DNA of 24,647 bases from Maricaulis sp042095695 (GCA_042095695.1 JBELMP010000017.1:1-24647), one strand, 5' to 3'; positions 16,977 through 24,399 are shown, counted from the first letter of the stretch. Program-made: numbers and translations. The notes: generated from the sequence alone by a model not told the origin.

Positions 16977-17917
16977 TGGATGATCTAGCCGTCCTCGACG
17001 AAGTGCGGAATGGTGCGGCGAAAGCCGACCAGGACATCCGCCTGTCCATCCTTATTCCTTTTTACAAGGATGATCCGACGCCGCTCGCGACCGCGCTCAA
17101 TCCGCTCATCGGCAGCGACCGGACGATCGAAATCCTGCTGTTTGATGACGGCATGCCCGATGCAGATCTGAACGCCGATGTGCAACGTACACTGAAAGCG
17201 ATGACGGCGCCCGCCCGTCTCATCACATCGAACACCAATATCGGCCGCTCTGCCGGTCGCAATCTGCTCGCATCAAAAGCCCGTGGCGAATGGCTGCTTT
17301 TCCTCGATGCCGACATGCAGCCCGGTGATGACGGCTTCCTCGCTGCCTATCTCGAGCGTATCGCCGCGGATGATTTCGATGCAGCCTTTGGCGGCTATGT
17401 GACAGACCGTCCAAAAGATCCCGCCTACGACCTGCATGCCGCCCTCTCCTCGGCGAGCGACCATAGTGATGTCGATCATCGGGCCAGTGTCGGCGCCACC
17501 GCCTTCTGCTCCTCCAATCTCCTGGTTCGCAAGACGGTGATGTTCAAAGTGCCGTTCGATACCGGCTTCAAGGGCTGGGGCTGGGAGGATATCGACTGGG
17601 CGGTAAGCGCTGCGCGACACTTTACCCTCATTCATCTCGATAATGCGGCGCGACATGGTGGATTGCAGCGCGCGGAAACCCTGCTGGATAAATTCCGCAG
17701 CGGGGCGATCAATTATGGCCGCTTACTCGACAAGCATCCCGAACTGGCAAGCCTTCCTGGCGCCCGGGCAGCCCGGACCATCCGGACCATCCCGCTACAA
17801 GCCAGGCTGCGGGGGCTGTGGTCCCTGGTGGCACGAAGCCGGGCCCTGCCCATGCGTTTGCGTACACTCGCTGTAAAACTCTGGCGTGCTAGTTGGACGG
17901 CGGAGGTGATGGAATGA
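16976..17917 (+). CDS. hfsG: Family 2 glycosyltransferase, HfsG-like
   Basis: A 313-residue GT-A-fold enzyme that should add a sugar from a nucleotide donor to the lipid-linked holdfast repeat on the cytoplasmic side. It shows the opening strand LSILIPFYKDD (23-33), DD at 57-58, NIGRSAGRNLLA (88-99), the metal-binding FLDADMQPG (109-117; DAD at 111-113), and GWGWEDIDW (200-208) with the ED expected of the catalytic base region. A basic, Arg-rich C-terminus (about 260-310) may associate with the membrane. ATG 16976 overlaps the hfsF stop and has GTGGAGG seven bases upstream. The same frame happens to stay open far upstream across hfsF, but that extension is an Arg/Gly/Ser-rich shadow, not protein. 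Its stop overlaps the hfsH start by four bases. The hfsG name rests on family plus order. Confidence 0.88.
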   Translation: MDDLAVLDEVRNGAAKADQDIRLSILIPFYKDDPTPLATALNPLIGSDRTIEILLFDDGMPDADLNADVQRTLKAMTAPARLITSNTNIGRSAGRNLLASKARGEWLLFLDADMQPGDDGFLAAYLERIAADDFDAAFGGYVTDRPKDPAYDLHAALSSASDHSDVDHRASVGATAFCSSNLLVRKTVMFKVPFDTGFKGWGWEDIDWAVSAARHFTLIHLDNAARHGGLQRAETLLDKFRSGAINYGRLLDKHPELASLPGARAARTIRTIPLQARLRGLWSLVARSRALPMRLRTLAVKLWRASWTAEVME

Positions 17918-18681
17918 ATGCGCCCTATATCCCCGGCGGTCTTCGCTCGAAACTGACCCGACGCCTGTCCCGTCTTGTGGCGCGTCGCCAATTCCCGGTC
18001 GCGCTCGATCATTCTATCGTCACCTTCACCTTTGACGACTTTCCAAAATCGGCCGCCACGGCAGCCGCCGCTGCGCTGGAAACCCACGGCTGGGCCGGCA
18101 CTTTCTATGCCTGTGCGGCCTATGCGGGCGGTGAAACCCATCACGGCCCGATGTTTGATGCCGGTGATCTGCACAGGCTGGCCATGGCCGGTCACGAAAT
18201 CGCCTGCCACACCTATGAACATCTCGATTGCGGGCGAGCGTCAGCCAATGAAGTCCTCGCCAGCATCAAGAAAAATGCGCGCGCGCTTGCCGCCATGGGA
18301 TTTGATCGCGAACTGACCAATTTCGCCTTCCCGTTCGGCGAGGTAACGCCCGCGGCGAAACAGGTATTGGACCTGCATTTCGACGCCCTGCGCGGTATTC
18401 ATCCGGGCATAAATCGCGGTCAGTGCGACCTCAATCTTTTGTCCGCCATCTCCCTGGACGGTGGCAAGACCGGTATCCAGCGCGCTTGCGAGGCGGCTGA
18501 GAGCCTTCCGACCGCTCCGGGCTGGCTGATTTATTACGGTCATGATGTGCAGGACAATCCGACCCAATGGGGATGTACGCCCGCGCAGTTCGACGCGGTG
18601 ATCAAGGCTGTGGAAGCCTCTGGCGCTGAAGTGCTGACCATGGATGCAGCTCTCGGCCGTCTGGCGGAGCCGCCCGTATGA
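17914..18681 (+). CDS. hfsH: Polysaccharide deacetylase (NodB homology), HfsH-like
   Basis: A 255-residue carbohydrate esterase family 4 protein. In Caulobacter, HfsH removes acetyl groups from N-acetylglucosamine in the holdfast, which is needed for cohesion and attachment. The catalytic motifs are present: FTFDDFP (Asp41 and Asp42), CHTYEH (His99 and His103, metal ligands), FAFPFGE and the late WLIYYGHDV. There is no signal peptide, so it should act in the cytoplasm on lipid-linked repeats before flipping, as proposed for HfsH. The start is ATG 17914, overlapping the hfsG stop by ATGA, with GGAGG seven bases upstream; a GTG- or TTG-type start further up (17893) is less likely. The next glycosyltransferase overlaps it by four bases, so the four genes are probably co-translated. 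Confidence 0.9.
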   Translation: MNAPYIPGGLRSKLTRRLSRLVARRQFPVALDHSIVTFTFDDFPKSAATAAAAALETHGWAGTFYACAAYAGGETHHGPMFDAGDLHRLAMAGHEIACHTYEHLDCGRASANEVLASIKKNARALAAMGFDRELTNFAFPFGEVTPAAKQVLDLHFDALRGIHPGINRGQCDLNLLSAISLDGGKTGIQRACEAAESLPTAPGWLIYYGHDVQDNPTQWGCTPAQFDAVIKAVEASGAEVLTMDAALGRLAEPPV

Positions 18682-19577
18682 GTGTCGCCGTAATCATCCC
18701 CACCTATCACCGTCCGGACGGATTGCGTGCGGCTCTGGACAGCGTGCGCGAACAGAACCGGCAGCCCGACGAAATCATTGTCGTCGACAATTCTCGAGAC
18801 GCGAGTGCGCGTCCCGTTTGCGAAGCCCTGGCCGAACCCGGGCTGCGCTATGTGCATGAGCCGCGGCCGGGCGTCGCCAATGCCAGAAATGCCGCGCTGG
18901 CCGCGACAAAGGCGCGTTATATCGCCTTTCTGGACGATGATGAGATCGCCTCGCCGGGATGGTTGGCTGCGCTTCTGGCTACCGCGGAAACTTTGGATGC
19001 CGGGATTGTTTTCGGTCCGCTGCAGGCACGCTCCCGGGCGGCGAACGGGGTCAAGCAGCACTTGCTCGAACGCCTCTATTCTCGTCCCGGCCCGCAGGCT
19101 GATCAGCACCTGGACAAGCCGTTCGGGTGCGGCAACTCCCTGATCGACAGATCAGGATTTGAGATCGGCCCGGCCCCATTTGATCCGGCCCTGAACGAGG
19201 TCGGCGGCGAGGATGACGCCTTCTTCGATGACCTGCTGCAGCAGGATACGCGCATGGCCTGGTCCGCCCAGGCGCATGCCCTAGAATGCGTTGATCCCAA
19301 ACGTGTGAGCTGGCCCTACCTGCTTGCTCGCAGCTTCTCCTATGGGCAGGGGCCGGCACAGACCTGTGCCCGAGAGCCCAAGCGAAACTGGGCCGGCGTC
19401 CTGGGATGGATGGCGGTTGGCTGTGCACAATTCGCGGTTTTTGCGCCGCTGGCCGTGCTGACCGGACTGACCGGGGCACCGCGCGCCGGCCTGTTCATCG
19501 ACAAGGCCGCACAAGCAGCTGGCAAGGTCTTCTGGTTTGATCGTCTGGCGCCGCGCTTTTATGGCGAGTCCGGCTAG
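18678..19577 (+). CDS. Second family 2 glycosyltransferase of the hfs operon
   Basis: A 299-residue GT2 enzyme. It has VAVIIPTYHRPD (3-14), VVDNSRD (35-41), GVANARNAAL (65-74), the metal site FLDDDE (84-89), GCGNSLIDRSGF (150-161) and GGEDDAFF (176-183) with the likely catalytic acidic pair. A hydrophobic stretch at about 241-265 suggests membrane attachment through the C-terminus. It would add another sugar to the holdfast repeat. The start overlaps hfsH by ATGA. Caulobacter uses additional transferases encoded elsewhere (HfsL of GT2 type; HfsJ of the WecG/TagA type). This gene is GT2, so HfsL is the closer candidate, but orthology is unproven. Its stop codon overlaps the stop of the convergent polymerase gene in a single CTAG. 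Confidence 0.87.
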   Translation: MSVAVIIPTYHRPDGLRAALDSVREQNRQPDEIIVVDNSRDASARPVCEALAEPGLRYVHEPRPGVANARNAALAATKARYIAFLDDDEIASPGWLAALLATAETLDAGIVFGPLQARSRAANGVKQHLLERLYSRPGPQADQHLDKPFGCGNSLIDRSGFEIGPAPFDPALNEVGGEDDAFFDDLLQQDTRMAWSAQAHALECVDPKRVSWPYLLARSFSYGQGPAQTCAREPKRNWAGVLGWMAVGCAQFAVFAPLAVLTGLTGAPRAGLFIDKAAQAAGKVFWFDRLAPRFYGESG

Positions 19578-20833
19578 GCCCTGCGGCTGGCGAGCTTGGC
19601 CAGGGTCGCCGTCAACAGCACCCAGCTGAGATCATTTTGCTGCAGCAGATTACTCTCCGAGATCGAGACCAGCCCAATCATGGCAATGATCGGCAGCGCA
19701 AAATACGTCTCTGCGCCATGGAAGACGCGCCCCAGAGCCGCCAGAAGCCCGCGGAAGTAGACGAAGGCCATCAGCAACATGCCCGGCAGGCCAAGGGCCA
19801 GACCGATTTCAATCCAGCCATTATGCGCCGTCGGCACATCCCAGCCTGTCGCCTGTCGCACCCAGAAGACCGGCCCCGTCTCGGCGACCCAATAGGCCTT
19901 ATAGCCAAAGCCGGTCCAGACCGCGTCGCGGATCTGATCAATCAGCACGACCCAGATATCGGTTCGGCCGGTCAGGGTCGCATCCCGCCCCAACAGCGCA
20001 ACGGCCTCGACCGGCGCTATCAGAAGCGCCAGCGCCACGAGTACGGCAGAGCAGATACCGGCGATCAGGGTGAGCGAGGCGAAGCCAAACCCGCTGCGGC
20101 AAAGCGCGATCCCGCCGGCCCCGCCCAGACCCAGAACCAGGGCCAGCAGCGATGTCTTGGACGTCGACATCAGCACCAGTGCGGCGCACAGACCGGTGAA
20201 TGCCAGCCACAGCACACGCCGGTCTCGATCGACCTGCGAGGCGGCGAGACAGGCAATCGTTCCGATCGCCATCATGGCACCGAGCGTGTTTTTCTCCCAC
20301 CAGACCCCTTTCCAGGCTCCGGCATGAACGGCCTGATCCACGCCCAGTGACGGCACCGCCAGCGCCATGAGCGTGCTCAGCACAGCCAGGCCGGCAAAAC
20401 AGCTCCCGGTAATCATGATCAGGCCTTGCCAGCTCCAGCGCGAGGCGAGCCACAGGCCGCAGGCCGTGGTCATGGCCAGTGCGAAAGCGCGACGCAGCGT
20501 ATCGTCCGGCGCAAGCGACCAGGCTGTCGAGGCCAGGGCCAGTATGATCAATCCCGCAAGGGCGAGATTCTGGCCGACAATCCGCAGGCTTTCTCCGGGC
20601 CGCGCCAGCAGCAGCACCAGGGTCAGCGCATAGACCGGCAGCCAGATCAGCCTCAAAATCGCAGAGCTTTCCGGATCCGCAGGGTCGGCAAAGAGCGGTC
20701 CGATCAGGCCTTGAGAGTAGAGCAGCAACATGAGCACCGCCGCTACCGCCTCGATAAGTCCCGCACTGCGCAGACCCGGCGCCTGTTTCAGCTGCAGCAA
20801 AAAGGGGGGATAATCAAGCGCCAGGCGGCTCAT
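19574..20833 (-). CDS. hfsC: O-antigen ligase/Wzy-type polysaccharide polymerase, HfsC-like
   Basis: A 419-residue integral membrane protein with about ten to twelve hydrophobic helices and a periplasmic loop before the C-terminal helices. Members polymerise or ligate lipid-linked repeats at the periplasmic face. Visible signatures are AWKGVWWEKNTLG (173-185), comparable to the W-K-G-x-x-x-x-K-N motif of ExoQ-like polymerases, LMSTSKTSLLAL (221-232), LTGRTDIW (287-294) and TAHNGWIEIGLALGLPG (335-351). ATG 20833 overlaps the hfsB stop by ATGA. It is last in the hfsA-B-C operon. Caulobacter has two redundant polymerases (HfsC and HfsI); the position next to hfsB points to hfsC. Confidence 0.86.
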   Translation of the reverse strand: MSRLALDYPPFLLQLKQAPGLRSAGLIEAVAAVLMLLLYSQGLIGPLFADPADPESSAILRLIWLPVYALTLVLLLARPGESLRIVGQNLALAGLIILALASTAWSLAPDDTLRRAFALAMTTACGLWLASRWSWQGLIMITGSCFAGLAVLSTLMALAVPSLGVDQAVHAGAWKGVWWEKNTLGAMMAIGTIACLAASQVDRDRRVLWLAFTGLCAALVLMSTSKTSLLALVLGLGGAGGIALCRSGFGFASLTLIAGICSAVLVALALLIAPVEAVALLGRDATLTGRTDIWVVLIDQIRDAVWTGFGYKAYWVAETGPVFWVRQATGWDVPTAHNGWIEIGLALGLPGMLLMAFVYFRGLLAALGRVFHGAETYFALPIIAMIGLVSISESNLLQQNDLSWVLLTATLAKLASRRA

Positions 20834-21447
20834 GCCACGCTCCGCAGCATCCCGGCCCGATTGAGAATGAGACCGGACACCAGACCGCCCCGGCTCTCAA
20901 TCGCCTGGCAGCGGGCGGCAATACCGTCCGGATTGGGGTGACGCTCATCGGCCACCAGAATAACACCGTCTACATCACCGGCCAGATCAACTGGCGCCCG
21001 TGATTGCCCTGGGGCATCAATAATCGCCAGATCAATGCTCTCCCGGACCGCCGCCCAATAGTCCGGCGCGGATCGCAACTGCGCCTGCAATGCCGCACCA
21101 GCCGGCGCGTGATATTCGCTCACATAGAGATTGCGGGCGCGGGACTGTCGCAATACCACCCGCCCCTGGCCCAGCCGCCACGGCAGTTCACTACCGAGGC
21201 TCGCCTCGAAAGCCGGACCCTGAACCCGCGCAGCCTGCGCCTGCGCATTCCCCGTGAAATCAAGATCAAACAGCCAGACGCCGCGACGCGAGCGGCGCGC
21301 GGCCAGGCGCGCAAGCTCGCGGGCCACGGTCGAGGCGCCTGCACCCCGGCTGACACCCATTACCATCAGCACACGGCCACGTCCGCCCGGCCGGGCGATC
21401 GGCTCCATCTGGTGGACCAGCTGGTCGAGTTCAGAGGTCAAATTCAT
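20830..21447 (-). CDS. hfsB: HfsB-like ParA/BY-kinase-type ATPase with degenerate Walker A
   Basis: A 205-residue cytosolic protein resembling the detached kinase half of Wzc or CapB. RVLMVMGVSRGAGAST (25-40) is the P-loop position, FDLDF (60-64) corresponds to Walker A', and DLAIIDAPG (139-147, Asp144) to Walker B. The invariant P-loop lysine is alanine (GAGAST, codon GCC at Ala38), and there is no tyrosine cluster at the C-terminus, so ATP hydrolysis and tyrosine autophosphorylation are doubtful. It probably binds HfsA and helps control polymerisation. It starts 65 bases after hfsA on the same strand with a weak ribosome binding site and overlaps hfsC by four bases. The name rests on family plus locus order; the missing lysine is read directly. 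Confidence 0.82.
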   Translation of the reverse strand: MNLTSELDQLVHQMEPIARPGGRGRVLMVMGVSRGAGASTVARELARLAARRSRRGVWLFDLDFTGNAQAQAARVQGPAFEASLGSELPWRLGQGRVVLRQSRARNLYVSEYHAPAGAALQAQLRSAPDYWAAVRESIDLAIIDAPGQSRAPVDLAGDVDGVILVADERHPNPDGIAARCQAIESRGGLVSGLILNRAGMLRSVA

Positions 21448-21512
21448 GGCGGCGCACTCGATACGATTCGTAACTCGCCATAAGTCTGGTCAGGTCGTGG
21501 TTAACACCCGGT

Positions 21513-23051
21513 CTACGCCCGGTCCGCAATGCGCGCCAGCACCGGCAGCCCCCCGGTCGGATCTATCCTCGCATGGGCGGCGACCGGCTGCGGCGAGAGT
21601 CGCGGACTTGCCTGCACCGGCGGCTGCGAGGCTGAAACTGGACGCGCCGGTGTCTGTGGTCCGGCATAACGCAGATGGGCCAGCCAGTAACCACGGATCA
21701 GACCGACGAAAAGTCCGATACCGCCCGCAAGGACCGCGGCGGCCAGCAAAGCGATTTTCTTCATGGACTTTGCAATCAATGGCGGCGTCGCGCGATCGAA
21801 GACGCGCACGGCATCGGCGGCACCCGGGCCCAGCGAACGACGGGCCGCCGCAATCGCCTCTTGCCCGGCCAGTGCCGCAGCAGCCTCTTCCGCAGCCGTG
21901 ACATTCTGGGCCAGACGCGTGTGCGCCGCTTCAAGATCCCGGAGACGTCCGACTTCCGCCTGCGTCGTCCGCAATTGCCGTTCCAGAACCACGGCGCGAT
22001 TAGCCTCCGCTTCGGAATTGGCGCGACGGGTCGCGAAATCCGTCTCCATGGCCTGACGCACGGGATTCACGCCCGTCCGCCTTTGGCCCAGCCCCTCAGA
22101 GCCCCCGGCCGCCAGCAAGGCTTCAATCGCGGCGATCTCCCGCTCGACCGCCTGGACAGGCGGCGCCGACGGCTGATAGCGCGACAGTAATTGCTGGCGC
22201 TCAACACGACGGTCGAGCAGAATGCTGGACGCACCGTTTTCCACATAAAGTTCAATGTTTTCAGGAATATTCGCGATGCGTTGCGCCAATGCCTGAGCGC
22301 CGGCAGCGGCGCTGTCACGATCCGCGCGCGCACTCCTCAAACGGTCCTGAAGCGTGGTGACAGCCGTCTCGGCGGCGAGCTTGTCACTGCCGAAATTCGC
22401 AAGTTGATTGTCCGACAAAAAGCCGTCGAGTTCAGATCGCGCCACTTCGATCGCCGCATCGGCCTGTGCGCGGCGGTCGGCCAGTGAAGCCACGCCCGCA
22501 TCCACCAGGACCTGCTGTCTATAGGCGAGATAGCTGTCGATGATCGTATTGAGCACCAGAGCCGATTGCTCCGCATCGCCGGCCTCATAGCGCGCCACGA
22601 GTGCTGATGAATTCGGCTCGCGCGAAACGCTGAAGCCGCTCTGGAGTGCACGCAGTGCCCGGTTTCGATTGTCGGAGTCCTCGCCGAGAATCACCGAGGG
22701 GCCCAAAGCCTCCAGCGTCAGCCGTCTGACGGCACCAGAGCCCAGGAGCTCGCTCTCGGACTGCATGATCTGATCAAGCATGAAGGCGCCGCCAGCCCCC
22801 GCCGCCGCTGGCGTTGGATTATCCTCAAGCAGGACCAGCAAGCGGCTCTCAGCTTCATAGCTGGGCTCCAGCATGGTCAGGCTAGTGGCAACGCCGACCG
22901 CGAAAACGACTGCGAAAATCAGAGCGATAACGCCGCGCTGCGACCAGGCGAGTGCAATTACATCAAACAGGTCGAGGCCGCGCCCGCCCGGCTCAACAGG
23001 CGGCGCTCCCGAGCCGCTGTTAGCGGCGGAGGCGTAGGGCGGATAGCTCAT
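21513..23051 (-). CDS. hfsA: Wzc/GumC-type polysaccharide co-polymerase, HfsA-like
   Basis: A 512-residue inner-membrane protein with two transmembrane helices (about 40-60 and 433-452) flanking a large periplasmic, helix-rich domain. That domain includes coiled-coil stretches with many Ala, Glu and Arg (about 195-265 and 345-410). The Wzz-like start DLFDVIALAWSQRGVIALIF and the Pro-rich ATPPLIAKSMKKIALL before the second helix are typical of polysaccharide co-polymerases. After the second helix there is only a Pro/Ala-rich tail and no kinase, so it is the CapA-like half and pairs with the separate HfsB. It should set chain length and link the polymerase to the HfsD exporter. ATG 23051 has no strong Shine-Dalgarno. 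It is divergent from hfsD across 88 bases. Confidence 0.88.
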   Translation of the reverse strand: MSYPPYASAANSGSGAPPVEPGGRGLDLFDVIALAWSQRGVIALIFAVVFAVGVATSLTMLEPSYEAESRLLVLLEDNPTPAAAGAGGAFMLDQIMQSESELLGSGAVRRLTLEALGPSVILGEDSDNRNRALRALQSGFSVSREPNSSALVARYEAGDAEQSALVLNTIIDSYLAYRQQVLVDAGVASLADRRAQADAAIEVARSELDGFLSDNQLANFGSDKLAAETAVTTLQDRLRSARADRDSAAAGAQALAQRIANIPENIELYVENGASSILLDRRVERQQLLSRYQPSAPPVQAVEREIAAIEALLAAGGSEGLGQRRTGVNPVRQAMETDFATRRANSEAEANRAVVLERQLRTTQAEVGRLRDLEAAHTRLAQNVTAAEEAAAALAGQEAIAAARRSLGPGAADAVRVFDRATPPLIAKSMKKIALLAAAVLAGGIGLFVGLIRGYWLAHLRYAGPQTPARPVSASQPPVQASPRLSPQPVAAHARIDPTGGLPVLARIADRA

Positions 23052-23075
23052 AAGGCCATATGAGCTTCGCGCCGC

Positions 23076-23090
23076 TTAATTTTTTCTTAT
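23076..23090. promoter_or_regulatory. Candidate CtrA-like binding site
   Basis: TTAA-TTTTTTC-TTAT matches the alphaproteobacterial CtrA consensus TTAA-N7-TTAA with one mismatch. It lies in the 88-base gap between divergent hfsA and hfsD, 25 bases from the hfsA start and 50 bases from the hfsD start. CtrA control of holdfast genes is known in Caulobacter; binding here is inferred. Confidence 0.45.
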
Positions 23091-23121
23091 CCAAACCAAA
23101 GCGAAATGGGCGCGAAACAGC

Positions 23122-23133
23122 TCCTCTAGAGGA
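23122..23133. promoter_or_regulatory. 12-bp palindrome overlapping the hfsD ribosome binding site
   Basis: TCCTCTAGAGGA is a perfect palindrome whose right half, AGAGGA, is the hfsD Shine-Dalgarno seven to eight bases before the ATG at 23140. It could be an operator, or could pair with the ribosome binding site, but a 12-base dyad with no loop would not fold as an ordinary hairpin in one RNA. Confidence 0.35.
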
Positions 23134-23139
23134 TAATCT

Positions 23140-23871
23140 ATGCGCGTGATCCGCTTCGGCCTCACACTTGCCGTATCGATCGGCCTGGTCGCCTGCTCCA
23201 CTTCGGGTGCTTCAGCCCCCCAATCTGCCCCCCAGTGGACGGGCGGCCAGTTTGCCTCCTGGCGCGAGACCGACCCTGCCTATCGCTTCTATCCGGGCGA
23301 TAGCGTCGAGGTCATCATCCATTCGGCCAGCGAGCTTAACCGCACCGCCCTGATTGGACCGGATGGCCGTATTGTTCTGCCGATGCTCGGAAATCTGATG
23401 GTCGCCGGCAAGACGGACGCAGAGATCGCGAATATCATCGCGGATGCCTACGCTCAAAGCGTGCTGGTCTCGCCGATTGTCGAAGTGCGGCGCGGCGCCC
23501 TGGGGCCGCAAAACATTATTGTCGGGGGCGAAGTCATTAATCCCGGCCTGGTCGAGATGAACGGACCGATCGGCACGCTGGAAGCGGTCATGCTGGCGGG
23601 CGGATTTCAGAATTCGGCCGCTCGCGGAGATGTGGTCGTGCTGCGCCGGGAACCCGGCGGGCGATTGATGATGCGAACCGTCAATCTGCACCGCGCACTC
23701 GATGCACGGGCGGGCGCCGATACCGTTCAGATCCGACGCCATGACATCATTTTCGTTCCGCGGTCGACCATCGCGGAAGTCACCAATTTCGTCGAGCAAT
23801 ATGTTTATGGCGTATTGCCGCTGGACCAGGCTTTGTCCTTCGCCATTGCCGATGCAATCACCGACAACTAG
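23140..23871 (+). CDS. hfsD: Wza-family polysaccharide export lipoprotein, HfsD-like
   Basis: A 243-residue outer-membrane lipoprotein that forms the export channel of Wzx/Wzy systems. A lipoprotein signal peptide ends in the lipobox LVAC (Cys19). The polysaccharide export domain starts at about 47 with AYRFYPGDSVEVIIHSASELNRTALIGPDG and continues through VLPMLGNLMVAGKTDAEI. An SLBB-like segment follows (NIIVGGEVINPGLVEMNGPIGTLEAVMLAGGF, residues 125-156), then VQIRRHDIIFVPRS. It is shorter than E. coli Wza and probably has a single SLBB domain, as in HfsD. AGAGGATAATCT precedes the ATG, giving a good ribosome binding site. Gene order relative to hfsA/B/C supports the name. Confidence 0.9.
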   Translation: MRVIRFGLTLAVSIGLVACSTSGASAPQSAPQWTGGQFASWRETDPAYRFYPGDSVEVIIHSASELNRTALIGPDGRIVLPMLGNLMVAGKTDAEIANIIADAYAQSVLVSPIVEVRRGALGPQNIIVGGEVINPGLVEMNGPIGTLEAVMLAGGFQNSAARGDVVVLRREPGGRLMMRTVNLHRALDARAGADTVQIRRHDIIFVPRSTIAEVTNFVEQYVYGVLPLDQALSFAIADAITDN

Positions 23872-23874
23872 CCC

Positions 23875-23929
23875 TTCTGTCCCGGGTCGGCCGGCGCCCT
23901 CCCCGGATGCGCCGGCCTTCCGGACAGAA
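23875..23929. terminator. Large stem-loop between hfsD and the convergent SEL1 gene
   Basis: An outer 8-bp stem TTCTGTCC / GGACAGAA (23875-23882 and 23922-23929) and an inner 9-bp stem GGCCGGCGC / GCGCCGGCC (23889-23897 and 23909-23917) enclose an 11-base loop. It starts just after the hfsD stop and lies between convergent genes, as a bidirectional terminator would. There is no clear T-run on either side, so intrinsic termination may be weak. Confidence 0.6.
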
Positions 23930-23943
23930 TTGGCGTCGTATTC

Positions 23944-24216
23944 TTAGTGCCTTGTCGACAGCCACTCGCGAGCGGCGCGCTGCGCTGCCGCAATGTCCAG
24001 ATTCGACATCTGGTCAGAAATTTCCTGGCGATAGTATTTGGCCGGTTCCGAGCCCATCAGGGCCGCCAGATTGAACCATTTATGCGCTTCAACATAGTCG
24101 ACCTCGCCGCCCTGGCCGGTCGAATAGAGAATGCCAAGCTTGCAGAGATCCTCGCCCGTCGGATCCATGGAAACGGCCTCATGGGCCTGAGCGGTTTCAA
24201 CATCAGTGAACGCCAT
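23944..24216 (-). CDS. Small SEL1-like repeat protein
   Basis: A 90-residue, probably cytosolic protein with no signal peptide. Residues about 20-60 (GEDLCKLGILYSTGQGGEVD, then YVEAHKWFNLAALMGSEPA) match one SEL1-type TPR-like helical repeat, including the diagnostic AHKWFNLAA. Similar short one-repeat proteins occur in many Alphaproteobacteria; SEL1 repeats usually mediate protein contacts, and no specific partner is known for this one. ATG 24216 has AGGGG eight bases upstream. It is convergent with hfsD across the large stem-loop, and its 5' leader contains a GCGAGTG/CACTCGC dyad. Nothing links it to holdfast synthesis except position. Confidence 0.8.
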   Translation of the reverse strand: MAFTDVETAQAHEAVSMDPTGEDLCKLGILYSTGQGGEVDYVEAHKWFNLAALMGSEPAKYYRQEISDQMSNLDIAAAQRAAREWLSTRH

Positions 24217-24399
24217 TGCGTCTTCCCCTATTTACACTGGCGAGTGCGAAACTTTTGTTCCTGTCACTCGCGCCACCATCCTGTCCGAATGCCCTTCGAA
24301 CGAGGCTGATCCTGCGCAAAGAGGATTGCATTAAGGTTAAGCGATTCGCGAAAAACGCGCCTTAAACCTTTAAATCAGTTAGACTTTCCTACTGAACGG
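24217..24399. other. Intergenic region with two inverted repeats
   Basis: No gene is seen here. Near the SEL1 gene start is the dyad GCGAGTG / CACTCGC (24240-24246 and 24265-24271). Further on, at 24331-24373, is an AT-rich imperfect inverted repeat (TTAAGGTTAAG against CTTAAACCTTTAA) around a CGCG-AAAAA-CGCG core. The second lies just past the stop of the next minus-strand gene, so it may act as that gene's terminator or as part of the SEL1 promoter. Confidence 0.45.

Noticed and set aside
18678..19577. Naming the second glycosyltransferase hfsJ
   Set aside because: HfsJ is of the WecG/TagA/CpsF type, whereas this protein has GT2 motifs.
20830..21447. Annotation as an active CpsD/Wzc tyrosine autokinase
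   Set aside because: The P-loop Lys is Ala and no C-terminal Tyr cluster is present, so only the fold and a partner role are claimed.
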